Source: RGIG5612 sp963589005
GTDB taxonomy: Bacteria > Bacillota > Clostridia > Lachnospirales > Lachnospiraceae
Assembly (NCBI GenBank): GCA_963589005.1
Contig: CAVAJR010000010.1
Coordinates: 1 to 64,000 of the forward strand
DNA length: 64,000 nt
Direction of reading: 5' to 3'
The notes beneath the pieces are model-generated. The model had not been told where the DNA came from. It ran no database searches and saw nothing but the letters and a program-made list of their open reading frames with translations. The number at the start of each line of letters is the position of its first letter. The first letter of the stretch is position 1. This document shows, one piece after another, positions 24,100-32,766 of the stretch. The position numbers and the translations under genes are program-made.

Positions 24100-25425
24100 A
24101 TGAAAAAAGTTAAGAAAGTTTTAAAAAAATGTTGCATTACAGTTATGATTTCTGCTATGTGTGTATCACAGGCAGGAATTGTTTTGGCGTCAGAGGCCAG
24201 TGACAGACAGTCTCTTGAGGCGTATCTTGAGGAGCTTAAACTTCAGATTGAAGAGAGCAATACTTCCCTGGATGACATTTATCTGAAGATAAAGGACGTT
24301 AATAATCGTATTAGCGATAATAATGCTGTTTTGGAGGAACAGACCGCAAGCCTTGAGACGCAGAAGAGCGATATGTCTAAGCGAATACAGTATATGTATG
24401 AGGCAGGTTCGTCGATGGTTCTTTTGTCGGCAGTCCTTTCATCAGAGTCGTGGGCAGACGTTCTCAACAAGGCATCGTATATTAATGAATTAGTCGGATA
24501 TGACAGGGAAATGCTTCAGAAGTACATAGATACTGTCCAGACAATTCAGGATACGCAGACAGCACTGGAAGAGGAGAAAACAGAGCTGTATGAACTGAAA
24601 AATAATTTTGAACAGGGCAAGCAGGAAGCCAAGGACGCGCTGTCTGATGTAACTGCCAGATTGGCAGAATACGGAGTAGATGAGACTGAAGCATATGAAG
24701 TCATGCGTGATTATATGCAGAAGATCAAAGAAGATATTCCTGAGGAGATGACAACGGGTCTGGATCAGATAGAAGAGACAGCAAGCAGCGAGGAAACCAC
24801 TACCTCGAACAAGAATGATAGTAAGGAGACAACTACTTCCAAGAGCGACTCCAATAAAGAAACCACTACAGAAAAGGCAACCACTACTAAGGTTACGGAG
24901 ACCACAACTCAGCCGACCACAACCCAGCCGGAGACAACGACTGAGCCGGAGACTACAACAACGTATGTTGAACCGGAAACTACAACAGAATATATTGAGC
25001 CGGAACCTGAACCGGAGCCAACACCGGATATATATGTTCCTATCGATACATATGGATATTCTGCACAGGATATATATGATCTGGCACGAGTTACATATCT
25101 GGAGGATGGCTGTGTAGGAGGAACATATATGTCAGTGTATCTGTGCGCATGTGTAATTCTTAACAGAGCCAATAACTGGTATGGCGGTTCGATAAGTGCG
25201 GCAATCTATGATGCCGGACAGTATGCAACAGCATATAAATATGATAACTGGGGCGGCGGAGCTCTTACAATTAACGATACAACCTGGGCGGCAGTAAGTG
25301 AGGCACTTGCTTATACCGATCCTAATCCGTATTATCAGTGTAATGGTGACTGGTTGGCAGACAGCGGACTTACAGAATACTATAGAGATGAGATCACGGA
25401 CGAGGTATTCTACTATAATTATTAA
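24100..25425 (+). CDS. Secreted coiled-coil protein with C-terminal SleB-type cell wall hydrolase domain
   Basis: A 441-residue exported wall enzyme. Residues 1-31 are a signal peptide (basic MKKVKKVLKK, hydrophobic core, cleavage near VLA-SEA). Residues 35-210 form a coiled coil resembling PcsB/CwlO N-terminal regions (LEEQTASLETQKSDMSKR). A Thr/Glu/Pro linker (about 225-305, repeats of ETTT and EPET) follows. The C-terminal domain (about 315-441) has the Hydrolase_2/SleB pattern: DIYDLARVTYLEDG with the probable catalytic Glu, CACVILNRANNWYGGS, and AGQYATAY. SleB-family members are lytic transglycosylases acting on cortex or vegetative peptidoglycan, and the coiled coil suggests FtsEX-like control. 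The next Met is at codon 16, inside the signal sequence, so the ATG at 24100 is the only sensible start. Confidence 0.85.
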   Translation: MKKVKKVLKKCCITVMISAMCVSQAGIVLASEASDRQSLEAYLEELKLQIEESNTSLDDIYLKIKDVNNRISDNNAVLEEQTASLETQKSDMSKRIQYMYEAGSSMVLLSAVLSSESWADVLNKASYINELVGYDREMLQKYIDTVQTIQDTQTALEEEKTELYELKNNFEQGKQEAKDALSDVTARLAEYGVDETEAYEVMRDYMQKIKEDIPEEMTTGLDQIEETASSEETTTSNKNDSKETTTSKSDSNKETTTEKATTTKVTETTTQPTTTQPETTTEPETTTTYVEPETTTEYIEPEPEPEPTPDIYVPIDTYGYSAQDIYDLARVTYLEDGCVGGTYMSVYLCACVILNRANNWYGGSISAAIYDAGQYATAYKYDNWGGGALTINDTTWAAVSEALAYTDPNPYYQCNGDWLADSGLTEYYRDEITDEVFYYNY

Positions 25426-25512
25426 TACAAAAGTCAATGGAGCTGATGTAGATTTCAGCACAATGTGTAGGTTTGGCAATATTAGACAGTAATTAAATAC
25501 AGATACATTTTT

Positions 25513-25543
25513 AAAGGAGCACAAATGTCATTTGTGCTCCTTT
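25513..25543 (+). terminator. Hairpin terminator after the SleB-type gene
   Basis: A perfect 14-bp stem pairs 25513-25526 with 25530-25543 (core GGAGCACAAAT), with a 3-nt loop. The T-tract is short. The following 25544-25650 stretch shows only a small TATACC/GGTATA inverted repeat (25589-25608) and no gene. Confidence 0.65.
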
Positions 25544-25650
25544 AATGATGCAGAAGTATTGTCATTTTAAAATCACATAAGCTGGTTTTATACCTGCATT
25601 GCGGTATATCCGGGCAGGCATCGACAGATGCATATCGACGACCAACGAAA

Positions 25651-25733
25651 TCCTACAAAATTACTGGGAATTTTGTTGACAATCAAAAAAGCCAGTGATA
25701 TCATAATCATGAAATCCTAGTAAAAAAGTAGGA
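25651..25733 (+). promoter_or_regulatory. Promoter and two inverted-repeat operators of the Rrf2-isc operon
   Basis: TTGACA (25676-25681), a 17-nt spacer and TATCAT (25699-25704). A 19-bp imperfect palindrome TCCTAGT-N5-AGTAGGA (25715-25733) lies over the predicted transcription start. A second of the same form, TCCTACA-N5-ACTGGGA, lies at 25651-25669 just upstream of the -35. Both fit autoregulation by the Rrf2 protein encoded next. Confidence 0.6.
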
Positions 25734-25742
25734 AATAACAAA

Positions 25743-26207
25743 ATGAAATTATCAACAAAGGGAAGATACGGTCTGAGAGCACTTATTGACCTGGCTGAGC
25801 ATTCAGAAACTGAATGCGTGAGCATACAGAGTATTGCAGGAAGACAGGGCATATCCGAAAGCTACCTGGAACAGCTTATGAGCCTTCTGAAGAAGGCAAA
25901 TATTATTAACTCTGTAAGAGGTGCGGGCGGAGGATATGTTCTGGCACGGGATTCCGAAGAAATATCTGTTGGAGATGTTCTGAGGGCATTGGAGGGAAGC
26001 CTGGATGCAGTATCCTGCGCTGCAGCCAATGGAACAGGTGAATGCGACGGAGCAGACAATTGTGTAACCAAATATGTATGGAAGCGCATGAATGATGCGA
26101 TCACTAATGCAGTCGACAGCATAAAGTTGAGTGAACTTGTCGACGAGAGCCGTAAGGTCAACAAAAATTGCGAGGGAAACGTATCTTATTTTTGCAGCCG
26201 AAAATAG
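25743..26207 (+). CDS. Rrf2 family transcription regulator, IscR-like with three cysteines
   Basis: A 154-residue winged-helix regulator. The N-terminal HTH is typical (MKLSTKGRYGLRALIDLAEH, QGISESYLEQLMSLLKKA, VRGAGGGYVLARD). Three Cys residues follow in SCAAANGTGEC and DGADNC (spacing C-x8-C-x5-C), close to the IscR [2Fe-2S] site (C-x5-C-x5-C), and two more Cys are near the C-terminus. It probably senses Fe-S status and represses the downstream iscS, iscU and mnmA genes, and its own promoter carries two palindromes. A CymR-type cysteine-metabolism role is the main alternative, but CymR lacks this Cys cluster. Confidence 0.88.
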   Translation: MKLSTKGRYGLRALIDLAEHSETECVSIQSIAGRQGISESYLEQLMSLLKKANIINSVRGAGGGYVLARDSEEISVGDVLRALEGSLDAVSCAAANGTGECDGADNCVTKYVWKRMNDAITNAVDSIKLSELVDESRKVNKNCEGNVSYFCSRK

Positions 26208-26260
26208 CTTGATGTCTGTTTGAGCAGATACGCAAGCTACAGTATAGATTGGAGAAAGAA

Positions 26261-27460
26261 ATGATTTATCTTGATAATGCAGCAACGACAAGGACAGCAC
26301 CTGAAGTAGTGGAGGCTATGCTTCCGTATTTTTCAGAAATGTATGGTAACCCTTCGAGCATATATGCAATAGCTGCCAAGAGCAAGGAGGCTATTACAAA
26401 AGGCCGCGAACAGATTGCAAATGTTCTGGGAACAGCAGCAGAGAATATCTATTTTACGGCAGGAGGCTCTGAAGCAGATAACTGGGCACTTAAGGCAACA
26501 TTTGAAGCTCTTAAAGACAAAGGAAATCACATAATCACAACTAAGATTGAGCATCATGCCATATTGCATACTTGTGAATATCTTGAAAAACGCGGCGCTC
26601 GTATAACATACCTTAATGTGGACAGAAATGGCATAGTCGATCTGGAAGAACTTAAGGCAGCCATAACGCCGGAGACAATTCTTATTTCAGTAATGTTTGC
26701 CAATAACGAGATCGGAACAATCCAGCCGATCAAGGAGATCGGAGAAATCGCTAAGGAGCATGGAATTTTATTCCACACGGATGCAGTTCAGGCATTTGGT
26801 CAGGTACCGATTAAGGTGGATGAACTGGGAATTGATATGCTTAGTTCAAGCGGACATAAGATCAACGGACCGAAGGGAATCGGATTCCTGTATATAAGAA
26901 AAGGCGTTAAGATCAAATCATTCATTCATGGTGGTGCCCAGGAGAGAAAGAGAAGGGCCGGTACGGAAAATGTGCCGGGAATCGTAGGCTATGGCAAGGC
27001 TGCCGAAATGGCAGATGGAACCATGAAAGAACGCACAGCTAAGGAAACCGAGCTTCGAGATTACATGATCGGCCGCCTCTTAAATGAAATCCCATTTTGC
27101 AGATTAAACGGCGACGCAGTAAGAAGACTTCCTAACAATGTTAATATAAGTTTCGAATTTATCGAAGGTGAATCACTCCTGATCATGCTCGATATGAAGG
27201 GTATCTGCGCATCAAGCGGTTCTGCCTGTACATCAGGTTCGCTGGATCCGTCCCATGTACTTCTGGCAATCGGGCTTCCTCATGAAGTGGCCCATGGTTC
27301 ATTAAGACTTACACTAAGTGCAGAAACCACAAAGGAAGACATTGATACCACAGTCGAGGCAATCAAGGAGATCGTAGGTAAATTAAGGAGTATGAGTCCG
27401 CTTTATGAAGATTATAAGGCAGGCAAGAAGAAGTCACTTATAGAATCAGGAGCTTTTTAA
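26261..27460 (+). CDS. iscS: Cysteine desulfurase (IscS/NifS type)
   Basis: A 399-residue PLP enzyme that takes sulfur from cysteine as an enzyme persulfide for Fe-S clusters and tRNA thiolation. The ATG at 26261 follows GGAGAAAG; an upstream TTG at 26249 is out of place. The N-terminus is IYLDNAATTRTAPEV. The PLP His is in TTKIEHHAIL, the PLP Lys in SSSGHKINGPKGIGF, and the mobile-loop catalytic Cys in SSGSACTSGSLDPSHVL. It sits between the Rrf2 regulator and iscU in the normal Clostridia order, with mnmA next, so its sulfur probably goes both to IscU and to 2-thiouridine. Confidence 0.96.
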   Translation: MIYLDNAATTRTAPEVVEAMLPYFSEMYGNPSSIYAIAAKSKEAITKGREQIANVLGTAAENIYFTAGGSEADNWALKATFEALKDKGNHIITTKIEHHAILHTCEYLEKRGARITYLNVDRNGIVDLEELKAAITPETILISVMFANNEIGTIQPIKEIGEIAKEHGILFHTDAVQAFGQVPIKVDELGIDMLSSSGHKINGPKGIGFLYIRKGVKIKSFIHGGAQERKRRAGTENVPGIVGYGKAAEMADGTMKERTAKETELRDYMIGRLLNEIPFCRLNGDAVRRLPNNVNISFEFIEGESLLIMLDMKGICASSGSACTSGSLDPSHVLLAIGLPHEVAHGSLRLTLSAETTKEDIDTTVEAIKEIVGKLRSMSPLYEDYKAGKKKSLIESGAF

Positions 27461-27548
27461 ACGGATTAGTTATTGCAGATTGGTCAAGTTCTGAAAGAAA
27501 ATATATTTGAAATCATAACAATAAAGAATTAATATAGGAGAAAATATT

Positions 27549-27986
27549 ATGTACAGTGAAAAGGTAATGGATCATTTCCAGCATCCCAGAAATGTTGGTG
27601 AGATAGAAAATGCAAGCGGAGTGGGAACAGTTGGCAATGCTAAGTGCGGTGATATCATGAGAATGTATCTTGATATTGACGACAATGGCGTTATTAAGGA
27701 AAGCAAGTTTAAGACTTTCGGCTGCGGAGCCGCAGTTGCTACAAGCAGCATGGCTACAGAGCTTGTCAAGGGCAAGACTGTAGAGGAGGCACTTGAAGTT
27801 ACCAATAAGGCTGTTATGGAGGCGCTCGACGGACTGCCGCCTGTGAAGGTGCATTGTTCACTGCTGGCAGAGGAAGCCATCCACGCAGCATTGTGGGACT
27901 ATTCACAGAAAAAAGGAATAACAATAGACGGCCTGAAGAAGCCTAAGAATGATATAAGCGAGGGGCTTGAGGACGAGGATTATTAA
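27549..27986 (+). CDS. iscU: Fe-S cluster scaffold protein IscU/NifU N-domain
   Basis: A 145-residue scaffold on which [2Fe-2S] or [4Fe-4S] clusters are built. The three ligand Cys residues are in NAKCGDIM (about 36), FGCGAAVA (about 61) and VHCSLLAEE (about 105), and the Asp of KCGD is the residue that labilises the cluster. The start MYSEKVMDHFQHPRNVG is classic. It follows iscS by about 90 bp and has AGGAG upstream. An acidic tail (EGLEDEDY) extends slightly beyond the usual end. Confidence 0.96.
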   Translation: MYSEKVMDHFQHPRNVGEIENASGVGTVGNAKCGDIMRMYLDIDDNGVIKESKFKTFGCGAAVATSSMATELVKGKTVEEALEVTNKAVMEALDGLPPVKVHCSLLAEEAIHAALWDYSQKKGITIDGLKKPKNDISEGLEDEDY

Positions 27987-28042
27987 GTCTCAGACTCTTC
28001 ATATCGGGCAGACAGACACTGTCTTGAAAAAGAGGAATATAC

Positions 28043-29116
28043 ATGCCAAAGAAGGTTGTAGTAGGAATGTCGGGCGGAGTTGATTCTTCCGTCACGGCAT
28101 TTCTTTTAAAAAAAGCAGGATACGATGTTGTCGGCGTCACGATGCAGATATGGCAGGACGAAGACGAGTTTATCCAGGAGGCTGCGGGTGGATGCTGCGG
28201 GTTAAGTGCAGTTGACGATGCGAGACGGGTCGCTCAGGTAATAGGAATCCCTTATTATGTAATGAATTTTAAGGACGTTTTCAGAGAAAAGGTCATGGAT
28301 TATTTTGCAAATGAATATCTGCATGCAAGAACTCCTAATCCATGTATTGCCTGCAATAGATTTGTAAAGTGGGAAGCACTCCTGAAAAGAAGCCTCGATA
28401 TCGGCGCAGATTATATTGCAACAGGTCATTATGCTAAGGTTAATAAGCTGCCAAATGGCAGATATGCAATATGTAATTCTGTCACTGCTGAGAAGGATCA
28501 GACCTATGCCTTGTATTCGCTGACGCAGGAACAGCTTGCACATACGCTTATGCCGGTTGGAGACTATACGAAGCCGCAGATAAGGCAAATCGCACTGGAT
28601 GCCGGACTTCCTGTAGCCCATAAACCGGACAGTCAGGAGATCTGCTTCGTACCGGATGATGATTATGTCTCATTTATCAGAAAGTATACAGGAGTAGTGA
28701 TGCCGGAGGGCAATTTCGTAACACCGACAGGCGAGATCCTGGGTCGTCATAAGGGACTGCTTAATTATACAATCGGTCAGAGGCGGGGACTAGGTCTTCC
28801 GTTAGGACACCGTGTATTTGTCAAATCCCTGAATACAGAACGAAATGAGGTAGTGGTTGCTGAAAATGAAGATATGTTTACATCAGAGGTTAAGATGAAC
28901 AATGTATCCTATATGGGTGTGGCAGCATTTGATGATGGTGAAGAATTTATCGGCAAGATAAGATATAACCACAGAGGTTCGGCTTGCAAGGCATTTAAGA
29001 CTGGTGACGACGAAATCATTTGCCGCTTTGATGCTCCCGTAAGAGCTCCTGCGCCGGGACAGGCCATGGTGCTGTACCGGGATAATTACGTAGCCCTCGG
29101 CGGCACGATTATCTGA
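28043..29116 (+). CDS. mnmA: tRNA-specific 2-thiouridylase MnmA
   Basis: A 357-residue enzyme that adenylates U34 of Lys, Glu and Gln tRNAs and replaces its oxygen with sulfur. The PP-loop is GMSGGVDSSVTAF. The first catalytic Cys is in TPNPCIACNRFVKW and the second in DSQEICFVPDDDY; GQRRGLGLPLGHR is also characteristic. It is the last gene of the isc cluster, consistent with direct supply of sulfur from the neighbouring desulfurase. AAGAGGA lies 8 nt upstream. Its 3' end faces the ArsR-AraC regulator gene. Confidence 0.96.
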   Translation: MPKKVVVGMSGGVDSSVTAFLLKKAGYDVVGVTMQIWQDEDEFIQEAAGGCCGLSAVDDARRVAQVIGIPYYVMNFKDVFREKVMDYFANEYLHARTPNPCIACNRFVKWEALLKRSLDIGADYIATGHYAKVNKLPNGRYAICNSVTAEKDQTYALYSLTQEQLAHTLMPVGDYTKPQIRQIALDAGLPVAHKPDSQEICFVPDDDYVSFIRKYTGVVMPEGNFVTPTGEILGRHKGLLNYTIGQRRGLGLPLGHRVFVKSLNTERNEVVVAENEDMFTSEVKMNNVSYMGVAAFDDGEEFIGKIRYNHRGSACKAFKTGDDEIICRFDAPVRAPAPGQAMVLYRDNYVALGGTII

Positions 29117-29128
29117 TGAAATAATGGA

Positions 29129-30136
29129 TTATTTCCTGAATTCCTTCGGCAGCATTCCAAAGTGTTCTTTGAATGCTGCCGAGAATTTGCTTTGGCTGTC
29201 ATATCCTACATGCTGAGCAATGTCGCCTATGCTCATAGAGGTATTTTTAAGCAAATATGCGGCGTGCTCCATACGATGTTCCTTAATGTGGGCAGCAATT
29301 GACATGCCATAGACTTTTTTGAATAATTGTTTGAGCGTTGTTGCATTCATTAGATGCTCTTTGGCGAGGGCATCAACTGTAAGACGAGAATCCATATTCA
29401 CAATAAGCTGGTCATGGATTTTTTTTATTGTCTCTATCTGCTCGGACTGATATCTTGTAAGACCAGAATCGTCAGTATCAAAGGATTCGTCTCGCAGGCC
29501 GTTAAAATGTTCGGAGCGAGTGCTGCATTCCTGATCATGACAATCATGGCTGTGCTGACTGACAGGTGATGTGTCGCTGAATTTTGAATCATTTAGCGTT
29601 GTGGCGAAGGGATCTGATTGGACAGACTTGTGATTCTCTTCGACCACCGGCAATGAATGAGTATGACCAGAACAATCAGAACGCACACTGCTGCTTTCAC
29701 CGGAATGACCAGACGTTGCCGGAGAGCCAGTGTGAGAGAATACATCAGCTGGCTTGTAAATCGAAAAAGCCTCGTCGGATTCAGGACAGGCAATCTGCAT
29801 TATCAATTCAATCATCTCGTGAAGCAGCTGACTCTGAATGGTAAATGAAGCTCGGTAATAAACTTCCTTGCCGTCGCGTCTGGCGGAAATAAGATTATTG
29901 TCCTTGAGGGTTTTCAGATGGTGTGAGACAGCCGGACTGGACATATTCATCATGGCAGCTATATTTACCACACATTCCTCACAGTGGCACAGAAGCCAGA
30001 ATATCTTGATTCGAGTCGTGTCACTTAGCTGCTTAAATATATTGGAAACTACCTGAAAATTCTCATCATTATCTATAACATCCAGAATATTTTTATAGTT
30101 AGCTTGATCTGAGTGATTATGCGGCAGATTGTTCAT
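29129..30136 (-). CDS. Metal-responsive regulator fusing an ArsR domain to an AraC-type DNA-binding domain
   Basis: A 335-residue protein with two different DNA-binding modules. Start 30136 is chosen because AAGGAGCTC lies 4-5 nt upstream on the minus strand; the longer ORF to 30214 has no such site. Residues about 20-120 are an ArsR/SmtB winged helix (QLSDTTRIKIFWLL, SSPAVSHHLKTL), with Cys residues at the alpha3 metal site (CHCEECV, compare ELCVCD of CadC). A polar His/Cys-containing linker (about 140-230, with HSHDCHDQEC) leads to a C-terminal AraC pair of helix-turn-helices (about 250-335; TLKQLFKKVYGMSIAAHIKE, VGYDSQSKFSAAFKEHFG). It is divergent from the HMA/ATPase genes and probably controls them. 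Confidence 0.85.
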   Translation of the reverse strand: MNNLPHNHSDQANYKNILDVIDNDENFQVVSNIFKQLSDTTRIKIFWLLCHCEECVVNIAAMMNMSSPAVSHHLKTLKDNNLISARRDGKEVYYRASFTIQSQLLHEMIELIMQIACPESDEAFSIYKPADVFSHTGSPATSGHSGESSSVRSDCSGHTHSLPVVEENHKSVQSDPFATTLNDSKFSDTSPVSQHSHDCHDQECSTRSEHFNGLRDESFDTDDSGLTRYQSEQIETIKKIHDQLIVNMDSRLTVDALAKEHLMNATTLKQLFKKVYGMSIAAHIKEHRMEHAAYLLKNTSMSIGDIAQHVGYDSQSKFSAAFKEHFGMLPKEFRK

Positions 30137-30254
30137 GGCTGAGCTCCTTCTGAAATATTTTAGCCTTAACGGGTATGCTTTTGCCCTGTTTGGAAGTGAA
30201 TGGATCAGCGGCATTGACGACTGATTTCGAGAGGATTATATTACCTGCAGAATG

Positions 30255-30272
30255 ATTAAACAAGTGTTTAAT
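30255..30272. promoter_or_regulatory. Perfect inverted repeat, candidate ArsR-type operator
   Basis: ATTAAACA-AG-TGTTTAAT is an 18-bp perfect palindrome with a 2-bp spacer, in the 308-bp gap between the ArsR-AraC gene and the HMA gene. ArsR/SmtB proteins bind such short inverted repeats. An extended -10, TGTTATAGT, lies at 30314-30322, with no matching -35. No other gene was seen in 30137-30444. Confidence 0.55.
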
Positions 30273-30444
30273 TGTTGCATTATTCGCATGATTAATGAAT
30301 ATTTGACAGGTATTGTTATAGTCATGAGCAGTACATCAGCATGGGCTGTGTGAATAAAATGGCTGCGAAATTATATAAATATGACAGTAATCAATGCCTG
30401 TTGCATGAATAAGGTTAATAAAATATTTTCGGAGGAAATCTACA

Positions 30445-30663
30445 ATGAAAAAGACATACAAAATCGAAGTTGACTGTGCAAATTGTGCTAACCTGATGGA
30501 AGAGGCTGCCAACAAGATTGAAGGCGTTGCATCAGCAGTTGTGAATTTTATGGCACTGAAGATGACAGTAGAATTTGCTGAAGGTGCTGAACCTAAGTCG
30601 GTTATGAAGAATGTCCTCAAGGCATGCAGAAAAGTAGAACCGGACTGTGAGATTGAGTTCTAA
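30445..30663 (+). CDS. Heavy-metal-associated (HMA) domain protein, CopZ-like
   Basis: A 72-residue single HMA domain with metal-binding CxxC in VDCANCANLMEEAA (about residues 10-15), and a ferredoxin-like fold predicted from GVASAVVNFMALKMTVEF. In many P1B-ATPases this domain is fused to the N-terminus. The ATPase downstream lacks it, so this protein probably delivers metal to the pump in trans or acts as a cytosolic buffer. GGAGG lies 7-8 nt before the ATG. The Asp before CxxC resembles ZntA-type HMA sites (DCxxC), favouring zinc, cadmium or lead over copper. Confidence 0.9.
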   Translation: MKKTYKIEVDCANCANLMEEAANKIEGVASAVVNFMALKMTVEFAEGAEPKSVMKNVLKACRKVEPDCEIEF

Positions 30664-30717
30664 TGCTGCAGCCGAGGTGCACAGCTGTCAACGTTTTAGA
30701 AGAAAGTGAACAAAATC

Positions 30718-32607
30718 ATGAGCAAGAAACAAAAGAAAATGCTTATCCGCATTATTATAGCGGCAGCAGCCCTTGTTGCACTGTATATTATCCCAACATC
30801 CGGGATATTGAGGCTTTTGCTGTATCTGGCAGTCTATCTCATAATTGGATACGATATTTTGAAAAAAGCCGGATTGGGCATATTAAATGGCCGAATATTT
30901 GACGAGAATTTCTTGATGGCTATAGCAACTGTCGGAGCATTTGCCTTGGCAATATATGAGAAGAGCGGCGACTATGTTGAAGCGATTGCCGTTATGCTGT
31001 TCTATCAGGTGGGCGAGCTGTTCCAGAGCTACGCAGTAGGCAAGAGCAGAAGCAACATAAGCGAGCTGATGGATATCCGCCCGGACTATGCCAATATTGA
31101 AACGGATGGCAAATTAGAACAGGTAGATCCTGATGAAGTAGAGGTTGGAACGATAATTGTTGTGCAGCCCGGCGAGAAGATTCCTATTGACGGAGTTGTT
31201 GCAGAGGGCGAGGCAACGCTTAATACCAGCGCACTTACAGGCGAGAGTGTTCCGAGAAATGTAAGAGAAGGCGACGATGTCATAAGCGGCTGCATCAACA
31301 TGACAGGCGTACTTAAGATTCGGACGACTAAGGAATTCGGCGAATCTACAGTATCTAAGATCCTTGAAATGGTAGAGGAGTCAGGCAATCATAAATCAAG
31401 ACCGGAAGCCTTCATCTCAAAATTTGCCAGAATTTATACACCGGCAGTATGTATAGGAGCGTTGGCACTGGCTGTGCTGCCGCCGTTGTTTAGAATTATT
31501 TTCATGCAGGATGCAGGTGAGTGGCATGTGTGGATATACAGGGCCCTTACATTCCTTGTAATCAGCTGCCCTTGCGCACTTGTGATCAGCATTCCGCTGT
31601 CATTTTTCGCCGGAATCGGCGGAGCCAGCCACGAGGGAATTCTGGTTAAGGGCTCCAATTATCTGGAGGCTTTGTCACAGACTAAGGTAGTTGCATTTGA
31701 CAAAACGGGAACATTAACGCAAGGAGTATTCGAGGTGACTGCAGTCCATCACAGCCCTTATGACGAGGCTAAACTAATCGAATATGCGGCACTGGCAGAG
31801 TGTGCGTCCTCTCATCCTATCAGCAAGAGCCTTAAGAATGCATACGGCAGAGAGATAGACAGAAACAGGGTAACCGATATAGAGGAAATCAGCGGACACG
31901 GAATCACGGCGGTGGTTGATGGAACCAAAGTGGCAGCAGGCAATATGAAGCTTATGAAGAAGCTGAATATTGAATGTGAGGAATGTCACAGAGCTGGCAC
32001 TATCATACACATAGCAATAGATGGCAAATATGCCGGACACATTGTTGTTTCTGATAAAGAAAAACCATCGGCAAAGCAGGCAATTTCAGAGCTTAAGGCA
32101 CTTGGAATAAACAAGACCGTAATGCTGACAGGCGATTCGTCTAAGGTTGCTGACTATATAGCGAAGGAATTTGCAATTGACGAGGTTCACAGTGAGTTGC
32201 TGCCGGCTGACAAGGTTAAACAGGTAGAAGAGCTTTTGAAAAACAAGATTTCACCGAAGGATAAGCTGGCATTTGTAGGCGATGGTATCAACGACGCACC
32301 GGTGCTTATGCGAGCTGATATCGGAATTGCTATGGGTGCCATGGGCTCGGACGCAGCGATTGAGGCAGCAGATGTTGTTCTGATGGACGATGACCCGATG
32401 AAGATACCGAAGGCTATCAAGATATCAAGAAAATGTATCGGCATAGTATACCAGAATATAATATTTGCCCTGGTGGTTAAGTTCGGATGTCTGATATTGG
32501 GTGCAGTGGGAATTGCAAATATGTGGTATGCGATATTTGCAGATGTAGGCGTTATGGTAATTGCGGTACTTAATGCTATCAGAGCACTGCGGGTGCATAA
32601 TCTATAG
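30718..32607 (+). CDS. zntA: P1B-type zinc/cadmium/lead-exporting ATPase
   Basis: A 629-residue intact heavy-metal pump. An ATG at 30718 is preferred, although an in-frame GTG at 30706 is possible since neither has a strong ribosome binding site. Motifs in order: actuator TGES (about 174), transmembrane metal site CPC (about 284-286), phosphorylation site DKTGTLT (about 328), nucleotide-binding SHP (HPISKSL), and hinge GDGINDAP (about 521). The last helices carry Lys in LVVKFG and Asp in FADVG, the ZntA-type (P1B-2) selectivity residues. There is no N-terminal HMA domain; a separate HMA protein lies 54 nt upstream. It probably exports Zn/Cd/Pb under the divergent ArsR-AraC regulator. Confidence 0.93.
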   Translation: MSKKQKKMLIRIIIAAAALVALYIIPTSGILRLLLYLAVYLIIGYDILKKAGLGILNGRIFDENFLMAIATVGAFALAIYEKSGDYVEAIAVMLFYQVGELFQSYAVGKSRSNISELMDIRPDYANIETDGKLEQVDPDEVEVGTIIVVQPGEKIPIDGVVAEGEATLNTSALTGESVPRNVREGDDVISGCINMTGVLKIRTTKEFGESTVSKILEMVEESGNHKSRPEAFISKFARIYTPAVCIGALALAVLPPLFRIIFMQDAGEWHVWIYRALTFLVISCPCALVISIPLSFFAGIGGASHEGILVKGSNYLEALSQTKVVAFDKTGTLTQGVFEVTAVHHSPYDEAKLIEYAALAECASSHPISKSLKNAYGREIDRNRVTDIEEISGHGITAVVDGTKVAAGNMKLMKKLNIECEECHRAGTIIHIAIDGKYAGHIVVSDKEKPSAKQAISELKALGINKTVMLTGDSSKVADYIAKEFAIDEVHSELLPADKVKQVEELLKNKISPKDKLAFVGDGINDAPVLMRADIGIAMGAMGSDAAIEAADVVLMDDDPMKIPKAIKISRKCIGIVYQNIIFALVVKFGCLILGAVGIANMWYAIFADVGVMVIAVLNAIRALRVHNL

Positions 32608-32730
32608 TCGACCGGGCTGATCGATCAGTAATAAAATTTATTTTGAAGCAAATATAGATTCACAATATTGTGTAATTTGGTTTTTGACGAAATATTATTA
32701 TTCGAAAATAAACTTGTTTAATATTAAATA

Positions 32731-32760
32731 TTGACTGAAATTGAAATGCGGTGCTAGATT
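32731..32760 (+). promoter_or_regulatory. Promoter placing the transcription start on the cyclo-ligase ATG
   Basis: TTGACT (32731-32736), an 18-nt spacer and TAGATT (32755-32760) with an upstream TGC extension. The expected +1 is 32767, the A of an ATG. No Shine-Dalgarno is present before it. This is a second candidate leaderless gene. Confidence 0.6.
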
Positions 32761-32766
32761 ATGCCT

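Noticed and set aside
30303..30308. TTGACA as -35 of the HMA gene
   Set aside because: No -10 hexamer lies 16-18 nt downstream; the extended -10 at 30314 is too close.
32617..32628. CTGATCGATCAG palindrome after the zinc ATPase as a terminator
   Set aside because: A 12-bp palindrome leaves no loop for a stable hairpin and there is no T-run.
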